Positions 15,164-24,060 of a stretch of 64,000 nucleotides of DNA are shown piece after piece. A program made the position numbers and the translations under genes. Each line of letters starts with the position of its first letter. The stretch's first letter is position 1. Under the pieces are notes generated by a model. It was given only the letters and a program-made list of their open reading frames with translations. It was not told the DNA's origin and did not search any database. Source of the stretch: Mycolicibacterium lacusdiani (lineage in GTDB: Bacteria > Actinomycetota > Actinomycetes > Mycobacteriales > Mycobacteriaceae); contig NZ_JAKCFC010000011.1 in the NCBI RefSeq assembly GCF_021916785.1, positions 62,001-126,000 on the forward strand, given 5' to 3'.

Positions 15164-16731
15164 GTCCCGTTGCCGTGCGGCGCGTTCCGGTCGTCGTCAT
15201 CGGTGCCGGGCCGACGGGCGTCACGGCGGCCACGCTGCTCGCCCAGTACGGCGTCGAGACGTTGGTGCTCGACCGGTGGTCGGCGGTCTACCCGCAACCC
15301 CGGGCGGTGCACATGGACGACGAGGTCGTGCGCATCCTGGCCCGGCTCGGCGTCGCCGACGAGTTCGCGGAGATCTCCAGACCCGCGCACGGGCTGCGGT
15401 TGGTCGACGATGCCCACCGCGTGCTCGTCGAATTCCGTCGCGACACCCGCGTCGGCGTGCACGGTTACGCGCAGGCCAACATGTTCGACCAGCCCGAGCT
15501 CGAGGCAGTGCTGCGCGCCAACCTGGCGCGCCACCGTCATGCGTCGCTGATCGGCGGCGTCGAGGTCACCGACGTCACCGCCTCGGACCGCGGCCAGATG
15601 CGCGTCACCTACGCCGACCGTTCGACCGGTGTCGAGCACGCCGTCGACGCCGATTACGTCCTGGGCTGCGACGGCGCGAACAGTCTGGTGCGGGACCGGA
15701 TCGGCGCCGCGATGACGGACCTGCGGTTCCGGCAGCGCTGGCTGGTCGTCGACATCGAGACCGCGGCGGACCTCGGCCAATGGGGCGGCGTGCACCAGGT
15801 GTGCGACCCGGCGCGCGCGGCGACCTACATGCGCATCGGCGCCACCCGCTACCGGTGGGAGTTCCGACTACTCGACGGCGAGACCGCCGAGGACTTCGAT
15901 GGGCTCAGTGCCCTCACGGGTCTGATCGCGCCGTGGATCCGAGGCGTCGACGCGCGCGAGCTGGAGTTGATCCGGGTCGCCGAGTACACGTTCCGCGCGC
16001 AGATCGCCGACCGCTGGAGCCGGGGTCCGGTGTTCTTGCTCGGCGACGCCGCGCACCTCACGCCGCCGTTCATCGGCCAGGGCATGGGCGCGGGGCTGCG
16101 CGACGCGAGCAACCTCGCTTGGAAGCTCGCCGCAGTCGTCCACGGTGACCAGCCGCCGAGCGTGCTCGACTCGTATGCCAGGGAGCGCAAGGCGCACGCA
16201 GCGCAGATGATTGCGTTCGCCCTCGCCGTCGGCTGGTCCATGACGGCGGGCGGCCGATTCGGCAACGCGCTGCGCCGGCTGGTGGTGCCACGCCTCGGCG
16301 TGCTGCCCGGCATCCGGGCCAAGGTCACCGACGGCGCCACCCCGGCGCTGCGCCGGTCCCGATACGTCGCCGCGCCGAGGCTCAGGCGCGGCCTGACTGG
16401 CACCCTGTGCCCGAATCCGTTGTTGGGCAACGATCGTCGGCTCGACGACGAGATCGGCCGCGGCTTCGCGTTCATCACCGCGACGGCCCCCAGCGCTCGT
16501 CAGCGCGACCTGCTGACGCGGCGTGGGGCGTCGGTCGTCGTCGCCGGAGGCGAACTCGCCGCGTGGCTGCGGCGGGGACGCGCCACCGCAGCGATCGTCC
16601 GCCCCGACCGCACGGTGATGGCAGCGGGTGCCGACCTGGAGCGCCTGGTGCGGCTCGTGCCGACCTTCCGGCCTGCCCCATTCGGCCAGGTCGAGTCACC
16701 GGTGCCCGGTTCGCTGGTTACCGACGGGTAA
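15160..16731 (+). CDS. FAD-dependent aromatic hydroxylase (MhpA/PheA-like)
   Basis: The 523-residue protein is a class A flavin monooxygenase: GxGxxG at residues 15-20 (IGAGPTG), the DG motif in VLGCDGANSLVR and the GD motif in FLLGDAAHLTPPFIGQGM. The C-terminal domain is thioredoxin-like, as in phenol and 3-(3-hydroxyphenyl)propionate hydroxylases. It is expected to ortho-hydroxylate a phenolic substrate with NAD(P)H and O2, making the catechol for the dioxygenase encoded two genes upstream. The GTG start overlaps the preceding stop (GTGA). A TTAC-N6-GTAA motif at its stop belongs to the promoter of the next gene. Confidence 0.92.
   Translation: MSPVAVRRVPVVVIGAGPTGVTAATLLAQYGVETLVLDRWSAVYPQPRAVHMDDEVVRILARLGVADEFAEISRPAHGLRLVDDAHRVLVEFRRDTRVGVHGYAQANMFDQPELEAVLRANLARHRHASLIGGVEVTDVTASDRGQMRVTYADRSTGVEHAVDADYVLGCDGANSLVRDRIGAAMTDLRFRQRWLVVDIETAADLGQWGGVHQVCDPARAATYMRIGATRYRWEFRLLDGETAEDFDGLSALTGLIAPWIRGVDARELELIRVAEYTFRAQIADRWSRGPVFLLGDAAHLTPPFIGQGMGAGLRDASNLAWKLAAVVHGDQPPSVLDSYARERKAHAAQMIAFALAVGWSMTAGGRFGNALRRLVVPRLGVLPGIRAKVTDGATPALRRSRYVAAPRLRRGLTGTLCPNPLLGNDRRLDDEIGRGFAFITATAPSARQRDLLTRRGASVVVAGGELAAWLRRGRATAAIVRPDRTVMAAGADLERLVRLVPTFRPAPFGQVESPVPGSLVTDG
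16718..16731 (+). promoter_or_regulatory. TTAC-N6-GTAA operator before the fadE5 paralogue
   Basis: TTACCGACGGGTAA lies at the stop codon of the flavin hydroxylase gene and 44 bases before the acyl-CoA dehydrogenase ATG. The same TTAC-N6-GTAA pattern precedes fadA2/fabG4 and fadE5. Confidence 0.55.
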
Positions 16732-16775
16732 TCGCGTCTACGCTTGAGCCGCAGTCGAAGGCGAAAGGCGCGAAA

Positions 16776-18611
16776 ATGGGCCACTACAAGAGCAACGTCC
16801 GCGATCTGGAGTTCAACCTCTTCGAGGTGCTCGACCTCGAGAAGGTGCTGGTCAGCGGTGAGTTCGGCGACCTCGACGTCGACTCGGTCAAGGAGATGCT
16901 GGCCGAGGCGGCGCGGCAGGCGGAGGGGCCGCTGGCCGACTCGTTCGCCGAGGCCGACCGGCATCCGCCGACGTTCGATCCGCAGACCCACGCCGTCACG
17001 CTGCCCGAGGCGTTCAAGAAGTCGGTGCGGGCGTGGCAGCAGGGCGAGTGGTTCCGCATCGGGCTGTCCGAGGAAGTCGGCGGCGTTCCCGCACCGTCGA
17101 TGGTGACGTGGGCCGTCAACGAGTTGGCGTTGGGCGCCCAGCCTGCCGCCTTCATGTACCTCGCCGGACCCGTCTTCGCCGACATCCTCTACCACATTGG
17201 CAACGACCGACAGAAGCATTGGGCGACAACCGCTGTCGAACGCAACTGGGGTTCGACGATGGTGCTCACCGAGCCCGACGCCGGCTCCGACGTCGGGGCA
17301 GGCCGCACCAAGGCGGTGCAGCAGCCCGACGGCACGTGGCACCTCGACGGGGTCAAGCGGTTCATCACCTCGGGCGACTCCGACGACCTTTTCGAGAACA
17401 TCGTGCACATGGTGCTGGCCCGCCCGGAGGGAGCGGGTCCGGGAACCAAGGGGTTGTCCCTGTTCCTGGTGCCGAAGTTCCACTTCGATCCCGAGACCGG
17501 CGAACCCGGCGAGCGCAACGGCGTCTACGTCACGGGCCTCGAACACAAGATGGGACTCAAGGTCTCGGCGACGTGCGAGCTGACCCTCGGGCAGCACGAT
17601 CGCCCCGCCGTCGGGTGGCTGGTCGGCGACGTCCACAACGGCATCGCGCAGATGTTCAAGGTCATCGAGTACGCCCGAATGATGGTCGGCACCAAGGCGA
17701 TATCGACGCTGTCGACCGGCTACCTCAACGCGCTGGACTACGCCAAGACGCGCATCCAGGGTGCCGACATGACCCAGATGACGGACAAGGCCGCCCCGCG
17801 CGTCACGATCCTGCACCACCCGGACGTGCGCCGTGCTCTCATGCTGCAGAAGGCCTACGCCGAGGGGCTGCGGAGCCTGTACCTCTACACCGCGGCGCAC
17901 CAGGACCCGTCGGCCGCAGCGATCGCCTCCGGCGCCGACGCCGCGCTGGCCGACCGCGTCAACGACCTGCTGCTCCCGATCGTCAAGGGCGTCGGGTCCG
18001 AGCGCGCGTACCAAACGCTGACCGAGTCGTTGCAGACGTTCGGTGGTTCCGGCTTCCTGCAGGACTACCCCATCGAGCAGTACATCCGCGACGCCAAGAT
18101 CGACTCGCTCTACGAGGGCACCACCGCGATCCAGGCCCAGGACTTCTTCTTCCGCAAGATCGCCCGCGACCAGGGCGTCGCGTTCGGACACTTGGCCGGT
18201 CAGATCCAGGCGTTCCTCGAAAGTGACTCGGGCCGAACCGAATTGGTCGACGTGCGGGCGCGGCTCGCCGCGGCGCTGGCCGACGTCCAGGCCATGGTGG
18301 TCACCATGACCGGGTATCTGATGGAGTCGCAGCAGACCCCGCAAGAGCTGTATCGCATCGGATTGGAGTCGGTGCGCTTCCTGTTCGCCGTCGGCGACCT
18401 GGTGATCGGGTGGCTGCTGCTGCGCGGCGCCGAAGTGGCCCTCGATGCGCTCGACGGGTCGCCGGCGGAACGCGACCGGGCGTACTACGAGGGCAAGGTG
18501 GCCGTCGGCCGGTTCTTCGCCAAGAACGTCCTACCCCGCCTGGGCGCCGACCGGCGGCTCGTCGAGGCCGCCGACCTCACCGCGATGGACCTGCCCGAGG
18601 CGTCGTTCTAA
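16776..18611 (+). CDS. Acyl-CoA dehydrogenase, FadE5 paralogue
   Basis: The 611-residue protein has the same length as fadE5 in this window and aligns with it without visible gaps from GHYKSNVRD through SDVGAGRTKA to LYEGTTAIQAQDF. Glu447 in LYEGTT is the expected catalytic base, at the same position as in fadE5. The FAD-binding region TEPDAGSD is conserved. It should oxidise acyl-CoA to trans-2-enoyl-CoA. The gene follows the aromatic operon, but the TTAC-N6-GTAA site before it points to fatty-acid rather than aromatic control. Substrate chain length is unknown. Confidence 0.92.
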   Translation: MGHYKSNVRDLEFNLFEVLDLEKVLVSGEFGDLDVDSVKEMLAEAARQAEGPLADSFAEADRHPPTFDPQTHAVTLPEAFKKSVRAWQQGEWFRIGLSEEVGGVPAPSMVTWAVNELALGAQPAAFMYLAGPVFADILYHIGNDRQKHWATTAVERNWGSTMVLTEPDAGSDVGAGRTKAVQQPDGTWHLDGVKRFITSGDSDDLFENIVHMVLARPEGAGPGTKGLSLFLVPKFHFDPETGEPGERNGVYVTGLEHKMGLKVSATCELTLGQHDRPAVGWLVGDVHNGIAQMFKVIEYARMMVGTKAISTLSTGYLNALDYAKTRIQGADMTQMTDKAAPRVTILHHPDVRRALMLQKAYAEGLRSLYLYTAAHQDPSAAAIASGADAALADRVNDLLLPIVKGVGSERAYQTLTESLQTFGGSGFLQDYPIEQYIRDAKIDSLYEGTTAIQAQDFFFRKIARDQGVAFGHLAGQIQAFLESDSGRTELVDVRARLAAALADVQAMVVTMTGYLMESQQTPQELYRIGLESVRFLFAVGDLVIGWLLLRGAEVALDALDGSPAERDRAYYEGKVAVGRFFAKNVLPRLGADRRLVEAADLTAMDLPEASF

Positions 18612-18625
18612 CCCCCGAAACGCCG

Positions 18626-18682
18626 CGAACGTCGGTTACCGCCACGGTTTTTCGAGGAAAGCGTGGCGGTAACCGACGTTCG
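18626..18682. repeat. Perfect 21-bp inverted repeat between convergent genes
   Basis: The arms at 18626-18646 and 18662-18682 (core CGAACGTCGGTTACC...) are perfect inverse complements around a 15-base loop with GTTTTTC. The hairpin lies between a fadE and an aldehyde dehydrogenase gene that converge and probably terminates both transcripts. A third, single copy of the 21-base unit is at 21032-21052, so it is also a dispersed repeat. Confidence 0.75.
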
Positions 18683-18699
18683 GCGCAGGTGGTGCGGGG

Positions 18700-20172
18700 C
18701 TACTCCGGGGTGTAGCCGAACGGCAGCAGAATGCTCTTCTGCTCGCAGTAGGACTCGATGCCCTCCCAGCCGTTCTCACGGCCGATGCCCGAGTTCTTGT
18801 AGCCACCGAACGGCGCGCCGGGATCGAACGCGTACATGTTGACCGCGTAAGTGCCCGTGCGGATCTTCGACGCGATCTTCATCGCCTTGTCGTTGTCGGT
18901 GGTGTAGACGCTGCCCGCCAGCCCGTAGACCGAGTCGTTGGCGATGCGGATCGCGTCCTCCTCGGTGTCGTAGGGGATCACCGCGAGGACGGGCCCGAAG
19001 ATCTCCTCCTGGGCGATGACCATCGAGTTGTCGACGTCGGCGAACACCGTCGGCTGCACGAACCAGCCGTCGTCGAGGCCCTCGGGACGGCCGCCGCCGG
19101 TGACGATGCGGGCGCCCTCGTCGACGCCCTTCTTGATGTAGCCCTCGACGCGCTCGCGCTGCTTCTCCGAGATCAGCGGGCCGATCATCGCGCCTGCGTC
19201 GTCGGACCGCCCGACGGGCATCGCGGCGACCGCGGCGGACAGCTTCTCGACGACCTCGTCGTAGCGCGACCGCGGCGCGAGGATGCGGGTCTGACCCACA
19301 CAGGCCTGACCGGTGTTCATCAGGCCCGAGAACACCAGCATCGGCAGCGTGGAGTCCAGGTCGGCGTCCTCGAGGATGATCGCCGCGGACTTGCCGCCCA
19401 GTTCCAGCGTGCAGGCCTTGAGGTTCTCGGCGGCGATCTTCGCGATCTCCTTGCCGACCGCGCTGCTGCCGGTGAACGTGTACTTGTCCAGTTCGGGGTT
19501 CGACGTCAGCGCCCGCCCGGTCTCCGGGCCACCCGGCACGATCGACAGCACGCCCTCGGGCAGGCCCGCCTCGGCGAACATCTCGGCCATCGCGAACACC
19601 GACAGGGGTGTCTCCGACGCCGGCTTGAGCACGATGGTGCAGCCGGCCAGCAGTGCAGGTCCGAGCTTGTTGGCGGCCAGGAAGAACGGCACGTTCCACG
19701 CGGTGACCGCGCCGACGACGCCGATCGGCTCGCGCACGACCATCGTCTGGCCGTAGACGCCGTCGCGGATGTCGCGCCAGGTGAACTTGTCGGCCGCACC
19801 GGCGTAGTGCTGGAACGCCGACATCGCGGCGCCGTACTGCATCATGTCGACGATCGTCGGCGGCTGGCCGGTCTCGGCGCCGAGCAGGAACTTCAGCTCG
19901 TCGGCGCGCTCCTCCATGATCTTCACCGCGGCGCCGAGCACGTCGGCCCGCTCCTGCGGTGACATCTGCGGCCACGGGCCCTCGTCGAATGCCTTGCGAG
20001 CCGCGGCGCACGCGGCGTTGACGTCGGCCTCGGCGGCCAGCGGCACCTTGCCGACCAACTCGCCCGTCGCCGGGGAGTGCACCTCGATGACGTCGGTCGT
20101 GGACGGCTCGACCCACTTGCCGCCGATGAACAGCTTGTCCCACTCGGTTCTGAACGCCGTGCTCTGTGTCAT
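18700..20172 (-). CDS. NAD(P)-dependent aldehyde dehydrogenase (Rv0223c-like)
   Basis: The 490-residue protein has the full aldehyde dehydrogenase fold: the catalytic nucleophile Cys291 (NTGQACVGQ), the general base Glu257 (LELGGKS), the cofactor-binding FTGSSAVG and the C-terminal PFGGYKNSGIGRE. It oxidises an aldehyde to the acid. ATG at 20172 is chosen; a GTG three codons upstream is possible. Position beside the methyltransferase and glycosyltransferase genes matches Rv0223c-Rv0225. A KstR-like box lies 32 bases upstream. The physiological aldehyde is not known. Confidence 0.93.
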   Translation of the reverse strand: MTQSTAFRTEWDKLFIGGKWVEPSTTDVIEVHSPATGELVGKVPLAAEADVNAACAAARKAFDEGPWPQMSPQERADVLGAAVKIMEERADELKFLLGAETGQPPTIVDMMQYGAAMSAFQHYAGAADKFTWRDIRDGVYGQTMVVREPIGVVGAVTAWNVPFFLAANKLGPALLAGCTIVLKPASETPLSVFAMAEMFAEAGLPEGVLSIVPGGPETGRALTSNPELDKYTFTGSSAVGKEIAKIAAENLKACTLELGGKSAAIILEDADLDSTLPMLVFSGLMNTGQACVGQTRILAPRSRYDEVVEKLSAAVAAMPVGRSDDAGAMIGPLISEKQRERVEGYIKKGVDEGARIVTGGGRPEGLDDGWFVQPTVFADVDNSMVIAQEEIFGPVLAVIPYDTEEDAIRIANDSVYGLAGSVYTTDNDKAMKIASKIRTGTYAVNMYAFDPGAPFGGYKNSGIGRENGWEGIESYCEQKSILLPFGYTPE

Positions 20173-20203
20173 GTGTGTCACAGTACCGACCGGATCGCGA
20201 AAC

Positions 20204-20217
20204 GAGAACCTGTTGCA
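20204..20217 (-). promoter_or_regulatory. Weak KstR-like box before the aldehyde dehydrogenase gene
   Basis: GAGAACCTGTTGCA contains the AACnnGTT core and matches the mycobacterial KstR pattern TnnAACnnGTTnnA at all fixed positions but the first. A wider inverted pair, GAAC...GTTC, spans it. The location is right for a repressor site, but one motif of this size can arise by chance. Confidence 0.3.
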
Positions 20218-20227
20218 GTTCAGTGAT

Positions 20228-20992
20228 TCAGGACGGCTGCAACACCAGCACCAGGTTGCTCACCGCGAACTCCCGCAGGACCGGCACGCAGACCATCCAC
20301 CACGCCCATCGCGGGTGGTAGCGGGGAAAAGCCGCCACCAGTGCGCCCGTGCTCGCCGCCCACTCCAGGCCGTCGGCCGCCGACACCTCGAACAACGACG
20401 ATCCGTAGTCGTTCTTGGGTCGGTGGCCGTGCCTGCGGGTGTACCGCTCGGCCGCTCGCGCCCCGCCGAGGTAGTGCGTCAGCCCCATCTCGTGGCCGCC
20501 GAACGGGCCCAGCCACACCGTGTACGACAGCACTGCCAGCCCACCGGGCCGCGTCACCCGCAGCATCTCGGCGCCGAGCCGCCATGGGTCGCGGACGTGT
20601 TCGGCGACGTTCGAGGACAGGCAGACGTCGACGCTGTCGTCGGCGAACGGCAGCGCGGTGCCCGACGCGCGGACGAACGTGCCCGCCCCGGGTTCGCCCG
20701 CCGGGCCCGCGTGCATCTCCGACGGATCGGGCTCCACGCCGACGTAGCGCATCCCGGCGCGGGTGAACGCGTCGGCGAAGTACCCGGGTCCACCGCCCAC
20801 GTCGAGGACGGTCCGGCCCTCTGGCTGCTCGCCGTGCACGCCGGTCCAGAGGCCCTCGACGAGCGCGACGGTGTCGTCGGCCAGCGCGCCGTAGAACCGT
20901 GCCGGGTCGGACTGCTCGAAGCGGAACTCGCCCAGCAGGCGCACCGAGCGTCGCAGCGTCGCCTGGCGCGCGATCACGTCAAGAGCCGACAC
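20228..20992 (-). CDS. SAM-dependent methyltransferase (Rv0224c-like)
   Basis: From the GTG at 20992 the product has 254 residues, the length I recall for M. tuberculosis Rv0224c. A longer in-frame start at 21076 would run through the dispersed repeat at 21032-21052 and is rejected. Motif I is VLDVGGGPGYFADAF, followed by YVGVEPDP and a CLSSNVAEHV segment, all typical of class I methyltransferases (Methyltransf_11). The substrate is unknown. It is divergent from the glycosyltransferase gene. Confidence 0.88.
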   Translation of the reverse strand: MSALDVIARQATLRRSVRLLGEFRFEQSDPARFYGALADDTVALVEGLWTGVHGEQPEGRTVLDVGGGPGYFADAFTRAGMRYVGVEPDPSEMHAGPAGEPGAGTFVRASGTALPFADDSVDVCLSSNVAEHVRDPWRLGAEMLRVTRPGGLAVLSYTVWLGPFGGHEMGLTHYLGGARAAERYTRRHGHRPKNDYGSSLFEVSAADGLEWAASTGALVAAFPRYHPRWAWWMVCVPVLREFAVSNLVLVLQPS

Positions 20993-21031
20993 CCGGACGA
21001 GACTAGGCCGACGCCGCTCCCGAACTCCCGC

Positions 21032-21052
21032 CGAACGTCGGTTACCGCCACG
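21032..21052. repeat. Third copy of the dispersed 21-base unit
   Basis: This is an exact copy of the left arm of the 18626-18682 hairpin. Here it is single and lies between the divergent methyltransferase and glycosyltransferase genes, so it cannot form the same hairpin. Confidence 0.75.
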
Positions 21053-21122
21053 CTCGAAGCCGATCTTGCGTGACACAACTCGACGATCGAGTGCGGTTAG
21101 CCAGCGACTATCCTGGCAGCCA

Positions 21123-22322
21123 ATGTCCGCGTCCAGTCCATCCCCCGGGTCGCTTCGCTGCTGCCCGCCGAACCCGCTCCGCTCCGTGCTGCTCCTGTGC
21201 TGGCGCGACGTCGGACACCCCCAGGGCGGCGGCAGCGAGACCTACCTGCAGCGGATCGGCGCACAGCTGGCCGCTTCCGGGGTCGACGTCACCCTTCGCA
21301 CGGCCCGGTATCGCGGTGCGCCCAGGCACGAGGTGGTCGACGGCGTCACCGTAGACCGGGTGGGCGGGCCCTACACCGTCTACGTCTTCGCCATGTTCGC
21401 GATGATCGCCGCACGCCTCGGGTTCGGACCGCTGCGTCACGTCCGGCCCGACGTGGTGATCGACACCCAGAACGGCATCCCGTTCCTGGCCCGGCTGGTG
21501 TTCGGCCGCCGCGCCGTGGTCCTAGTCCACCACTGCCACCGCGAGCAGTGGCCGGTGGCGGGTCCGGTCTTGAGTCGGATCGGCTGGTTCGTCGAGTCGA
21601 GGCTGTCTCCCCGGGTGCACCGCGGGAGTCAGTACGTGACGGTGTCGCTGCCCTCGGCCCGCGACCTCACCGACCTCGGCGTCGATCACGCCGCGGTCGC
21701 CGTGGTGCGCAACGGCGTCGACCTGGCGCCCGCCGACACCCTGACCGCGCCCCGGTCGGCCACGCCCACCGTCGCAGTCCTGTCCCGGCTGGTGCCGCAC
21801 AAGCAGATCGAGGACGTGCTCGACGCCGTCGCGCGACTGCTCCCAACCGTTCCGGATCTCAGGCTCGAGGTGCTCGGGGGTGGCTGGTGGGACGACAAGC
21901 TCGTCGCGCACGCCGACCGCCTCGGCATCACCGGCGCGGTGACGTTCCACGGTCACGTCGAGGAGCGGACCAAACACGAGGTGCTGCAGCGCTGCTGGGT
22001 GCACGTTCTGCCGTCGCGCAAGGAGGGCTGGGCGCTCGCGGTCATCGAGGCCGCGCAGCACGCGGTGCCGACGGTGGGCTACCGGTCGTCCGGCGGGCTG
22101 ACCGACTCGATCGTCGACGGTGTGACGGGCGTGCTGGTCGACGACCTCGACGATCTCGTCGCGCGCCTCGATCAGCTGCTCGGCGATCACGTCCAGCGTG
22201 AGCAGCTCGGTCTGAAGGCGCAGGTGCGCAGCGGCGAGTTCTCCTGGCGGCTCAGCGCCGATGCCATGCGCACCGTGCTCGACGAGGTCGTCGCAGGACG
22301 CAGGGTCAGCGGGCTGGTCTAG
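21123..22322 (+). CDS. GT4-type glycosyltransferase (Rv0225-like)
   Basis: The 399-residue product has a GT-B fold. The N-terminal domain carries GGGSETYLQRIGAQLA, the middle has VVRNGVDLAP and VLSRLVPHKQIEDVL, and the C-terminal donor site has PSRKEGWALAVIEAAQHAVPTVGY with the E-x7-E-type motif. Retaining glycosyl transfer to an envelope lipid or glycan is expected, with unknown donor and acceptor. It lies in the conserved block that leads to aftD, consistent with a cell-envelope role. Confidence 0.88.
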   Translation: MSASSPSPGSLRCCPPNPLRSVLLLCWRDVGHPQGGGSETYLQRIGAQLAASGVDVTLRTARYRGAPRHEVVDGVTVDRVGGPYTVYVFAMFAMIAARLGFGPLRHVRPDVVIDTQNGIPFLARLVFGRRAVVLVHHCHREQWPVAGPVLSRIGWFVESRLSPRVHRGSQYVTVSLPSARDLTDLGVDHAAVAVVRNGVDLAPADTLTAPRSATPTVAVLSRLVPHKQIEDVLDAVARLLPTVPDLRLEVLGGGWWDDKLVAHADRLGITGAVTFHGHVEERTKHEVLQRCWVHVLPSRKEGWALAVIEAAQHAVPTVGYRSSGGLTDSIVDGVTGVLVDDLDDLVARLDQLLGDHVQREQLGLKAQVRSGEFSWRLSADAMRTVLDEVVAGRRVSGLV

Positions 22323-22335
22323 CAGCGCGGCTCGC

Positions 22336-22392
22336 CGAGACTGCCGTCATGGTCGTCTTTCGGGCGGATCAACGACCGTGGCTGCAGTCTCG
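22336..22392. terminator. Imperfect 21-bp hairpin between convergent genes
   Basis: CGAGACTGCC... (22336-22356) pairs with ...GCAGTCTCG (22372-22392) with three mismatches around a 15-base loop. Arm and loop lengths equal those of the 18626-18682 hairpin. The position, between the glycosyltransferase and membrane-protein genes that converge, fits a bidirectional terminator. Confidence 0.55.
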
Positions 22393-22396
22393 ACGA

Positions 22397-24034
22397 TTAC
22401 GGAGTCACGCGTTTCCGCCGCAGCGCCGTCACCCCGGCACCGAGCGCCGCGGCGACGATCGCGCCCGCCCACACCAAATGCGCGCCGATCAGGAGGCCCC
22501 GGTGCGCCGCAGGCGGCTGGTCGCCGCCGACCCGGTAGAGCGTGAGGTCGTCATCGCGGTGCACGACCGGCAGGTCCAGCGCCGGGGCGGGTCCCTCGAC
22601 CACCACCCACCCGACGCCTGCCTGCCGAAGCGTTGCGGCATCGGCGCCGTCGAGCAGCAGTCGCTGTACCTGGCGGGCCCGTTTCCCCTCGCCGGGGATG
22701 GTCTGCCCGCCGATCACCAGGTCGCCGGTGCTCAGCACGTCGGCCGACACCCACCGCGGCAGCGGGTCGAGGACCGGGGCGGCGCCCGACCACGGGAACA
22801 CCCGCATGCTGTCCGGCGGCAGTACGGCGACGGGCCGCGGGTCGGCGTTGATCGCCGCGGCCACGGTCTGCCAGGCGGCGGGGTAGCGCACGGCGGTCAT
22901 CTTCCCGCCGACGCCCCAGGCCAGGTCGGGGAGCACGGCCAGCAGCGCCGCGCAGCACACGGCCGCAGTCGCGACCGCCGGGATCCGGTCGCGCAGCGTC
23001 ACCACCGCCGCCCCGGCCGCGAGCGCGTACCCGGGCACCGCGAGCGCCACCCACTTCTGCCCGTCGCGCAGCACGCCGAGGCCGGGGACGGCCCGCATGA
23101 TCGACTCGACCGCGGCCAGGCCGGGTCCCGTCGCCATCAGAGCGGGGCCGACGACGGCGACGACCGCGAGCACCAGCAGCGGCACGGCGGCGGGACGGCG
23201 GATCAGGACGGGCACGCCGACCGCCACCACTGCCAGCAGCGTCACGGTGGCCACCACCGCGAACGCCGTCGTCCGCGAGTCCGGTACCGCGTCGCCGTTC
23301 CAGATGCCGCCCAGCCCCGCGAGACTCACCAGCGTGCCGAGGCCGGGTTCGGCACGCGCCGCGAATGCCTGTACCCCCACCGCCGGTGACGACGCCAGCG
23401 AGCCGCCTGCGGTCGAGGCGACGAGCCACGGCAGAGCGCCCAGCACCGCGGCGCCCAGCGCGACACCCGCGCACGCCAAGCGCGGCCTGCCCGTGCCCGG
23501 CGCCGCGCAGCACACCAGCGCGACCGTCGCGGCCAGCATCAGCCCGGTCGGCGTCAGCCCGGCCACCGCGGTGGAGCCGATCAGCGGCCACCAGCTGCCG
23601 TCGCCACTGCGCAGGCGCAGCACCGCGACCGCCACCCAGGGCAGACACCCGTACCCGACGAGCAGACTCCAATGCCCCTGCAGCAGCCGCTCGGCGACGT
23701 AGGGATTCCAGATGGCGAGCGTCGACGCGACGAACTGGCCGGGCAAACCGGCGTCGGGCAGCACGGTCGCGACCAGGCGTGCCGACCCCCAGCCGGCGAG
23801 CCACAGCCCGGCGAGCAGCAGCGCCTCGACCACCATGCCACCGTCGACGACAGATGACAGCACCGCGACCGCGAAGTCCTGCGGCAGGGCCCGCGGGGCG
23901 GCCTCGGACAGGCCGAGTGCGGCGTCGGTGAGGTAGGAGCGCGGCGTCGACACGGCGTCGCGCAGCAGCAGGTAACCAGGGGCCAGGAGCGGCCCCATCA
24001 CCAGCAGTGACAGTGCCAGCGACCAGGCCGGCAC
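22397..24034 (-). CDS. Polytopic membrane protein (Rv0226c-like)
   Basis: This 545-residue protein is strongly hydrophobic over its first 390 residues, with roughly eleven to thirteen membrane segments, then an extracytoplasmic-looking domain (PPDSMRVFPWSGAAPVL to TLYRVGG) and a last membrane helix before the C-terminal RRKRVTP. The layout resembles GT-C-type glycosyltransferases and membrane proteins near aftD, but no catalytic motif is certain. It starts 27 bases after the DUF3068 gene and is probably cotranscribed with it. A slightly earlier non-standard start is possible, because the basic sequence RSFRRW precedes the GTG. Confidence 0.8.
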   Translation of the reverse strand: MPAWSLALSLLVMGPLLAPGYLLLRDAVSTPRSYLTDAALGLSEAAPRALPQDFAVAVLSSVVDGGMVVEALLLAGLWLAGWGSARLVATVLPDAGLPGQFVASTLAIWNPYVAERLLQGHWSLLVGYGCLPWVAVAVLRLRSGDGSWWPLIGSTAVAGLTPTGLMLAATVALVCCAAPGTGRPRLACAGVALGAAVLGALPWLVASTAGGSLASSPAVGVQAFAARAEPGLGTLVSLAGLGGIWNGDAVPDSRTTAFAVVATVTLLAVVAVGVPVLIRRPAAVPLLVLAVVAVVGPALMATGPGLAAVESIMRAVPGLGVLRDGQKWVALAVPGYALAAGAAVVTLRDRIPAVATAAVCCAALLAVLPDLAWGVGGKMTAVRYPAAWQTVAAAINADPRPVAVLPPDSMRVFPWSGAAPVLDPLPRWVSADVLSTGDLVIGGQTIPGEGKRARQVQRLLLDGADAATLRQAGVGWVVVEGPAPALDLPVVHRDDDLTLYRVGGDQPPAAHRGLLIGAHLVWAGAIVAAALGAGVTALRRKRVTP

Positions 24035-24060
24035 AGCCCAGCGTCGGAAGGAGCGGGCGA

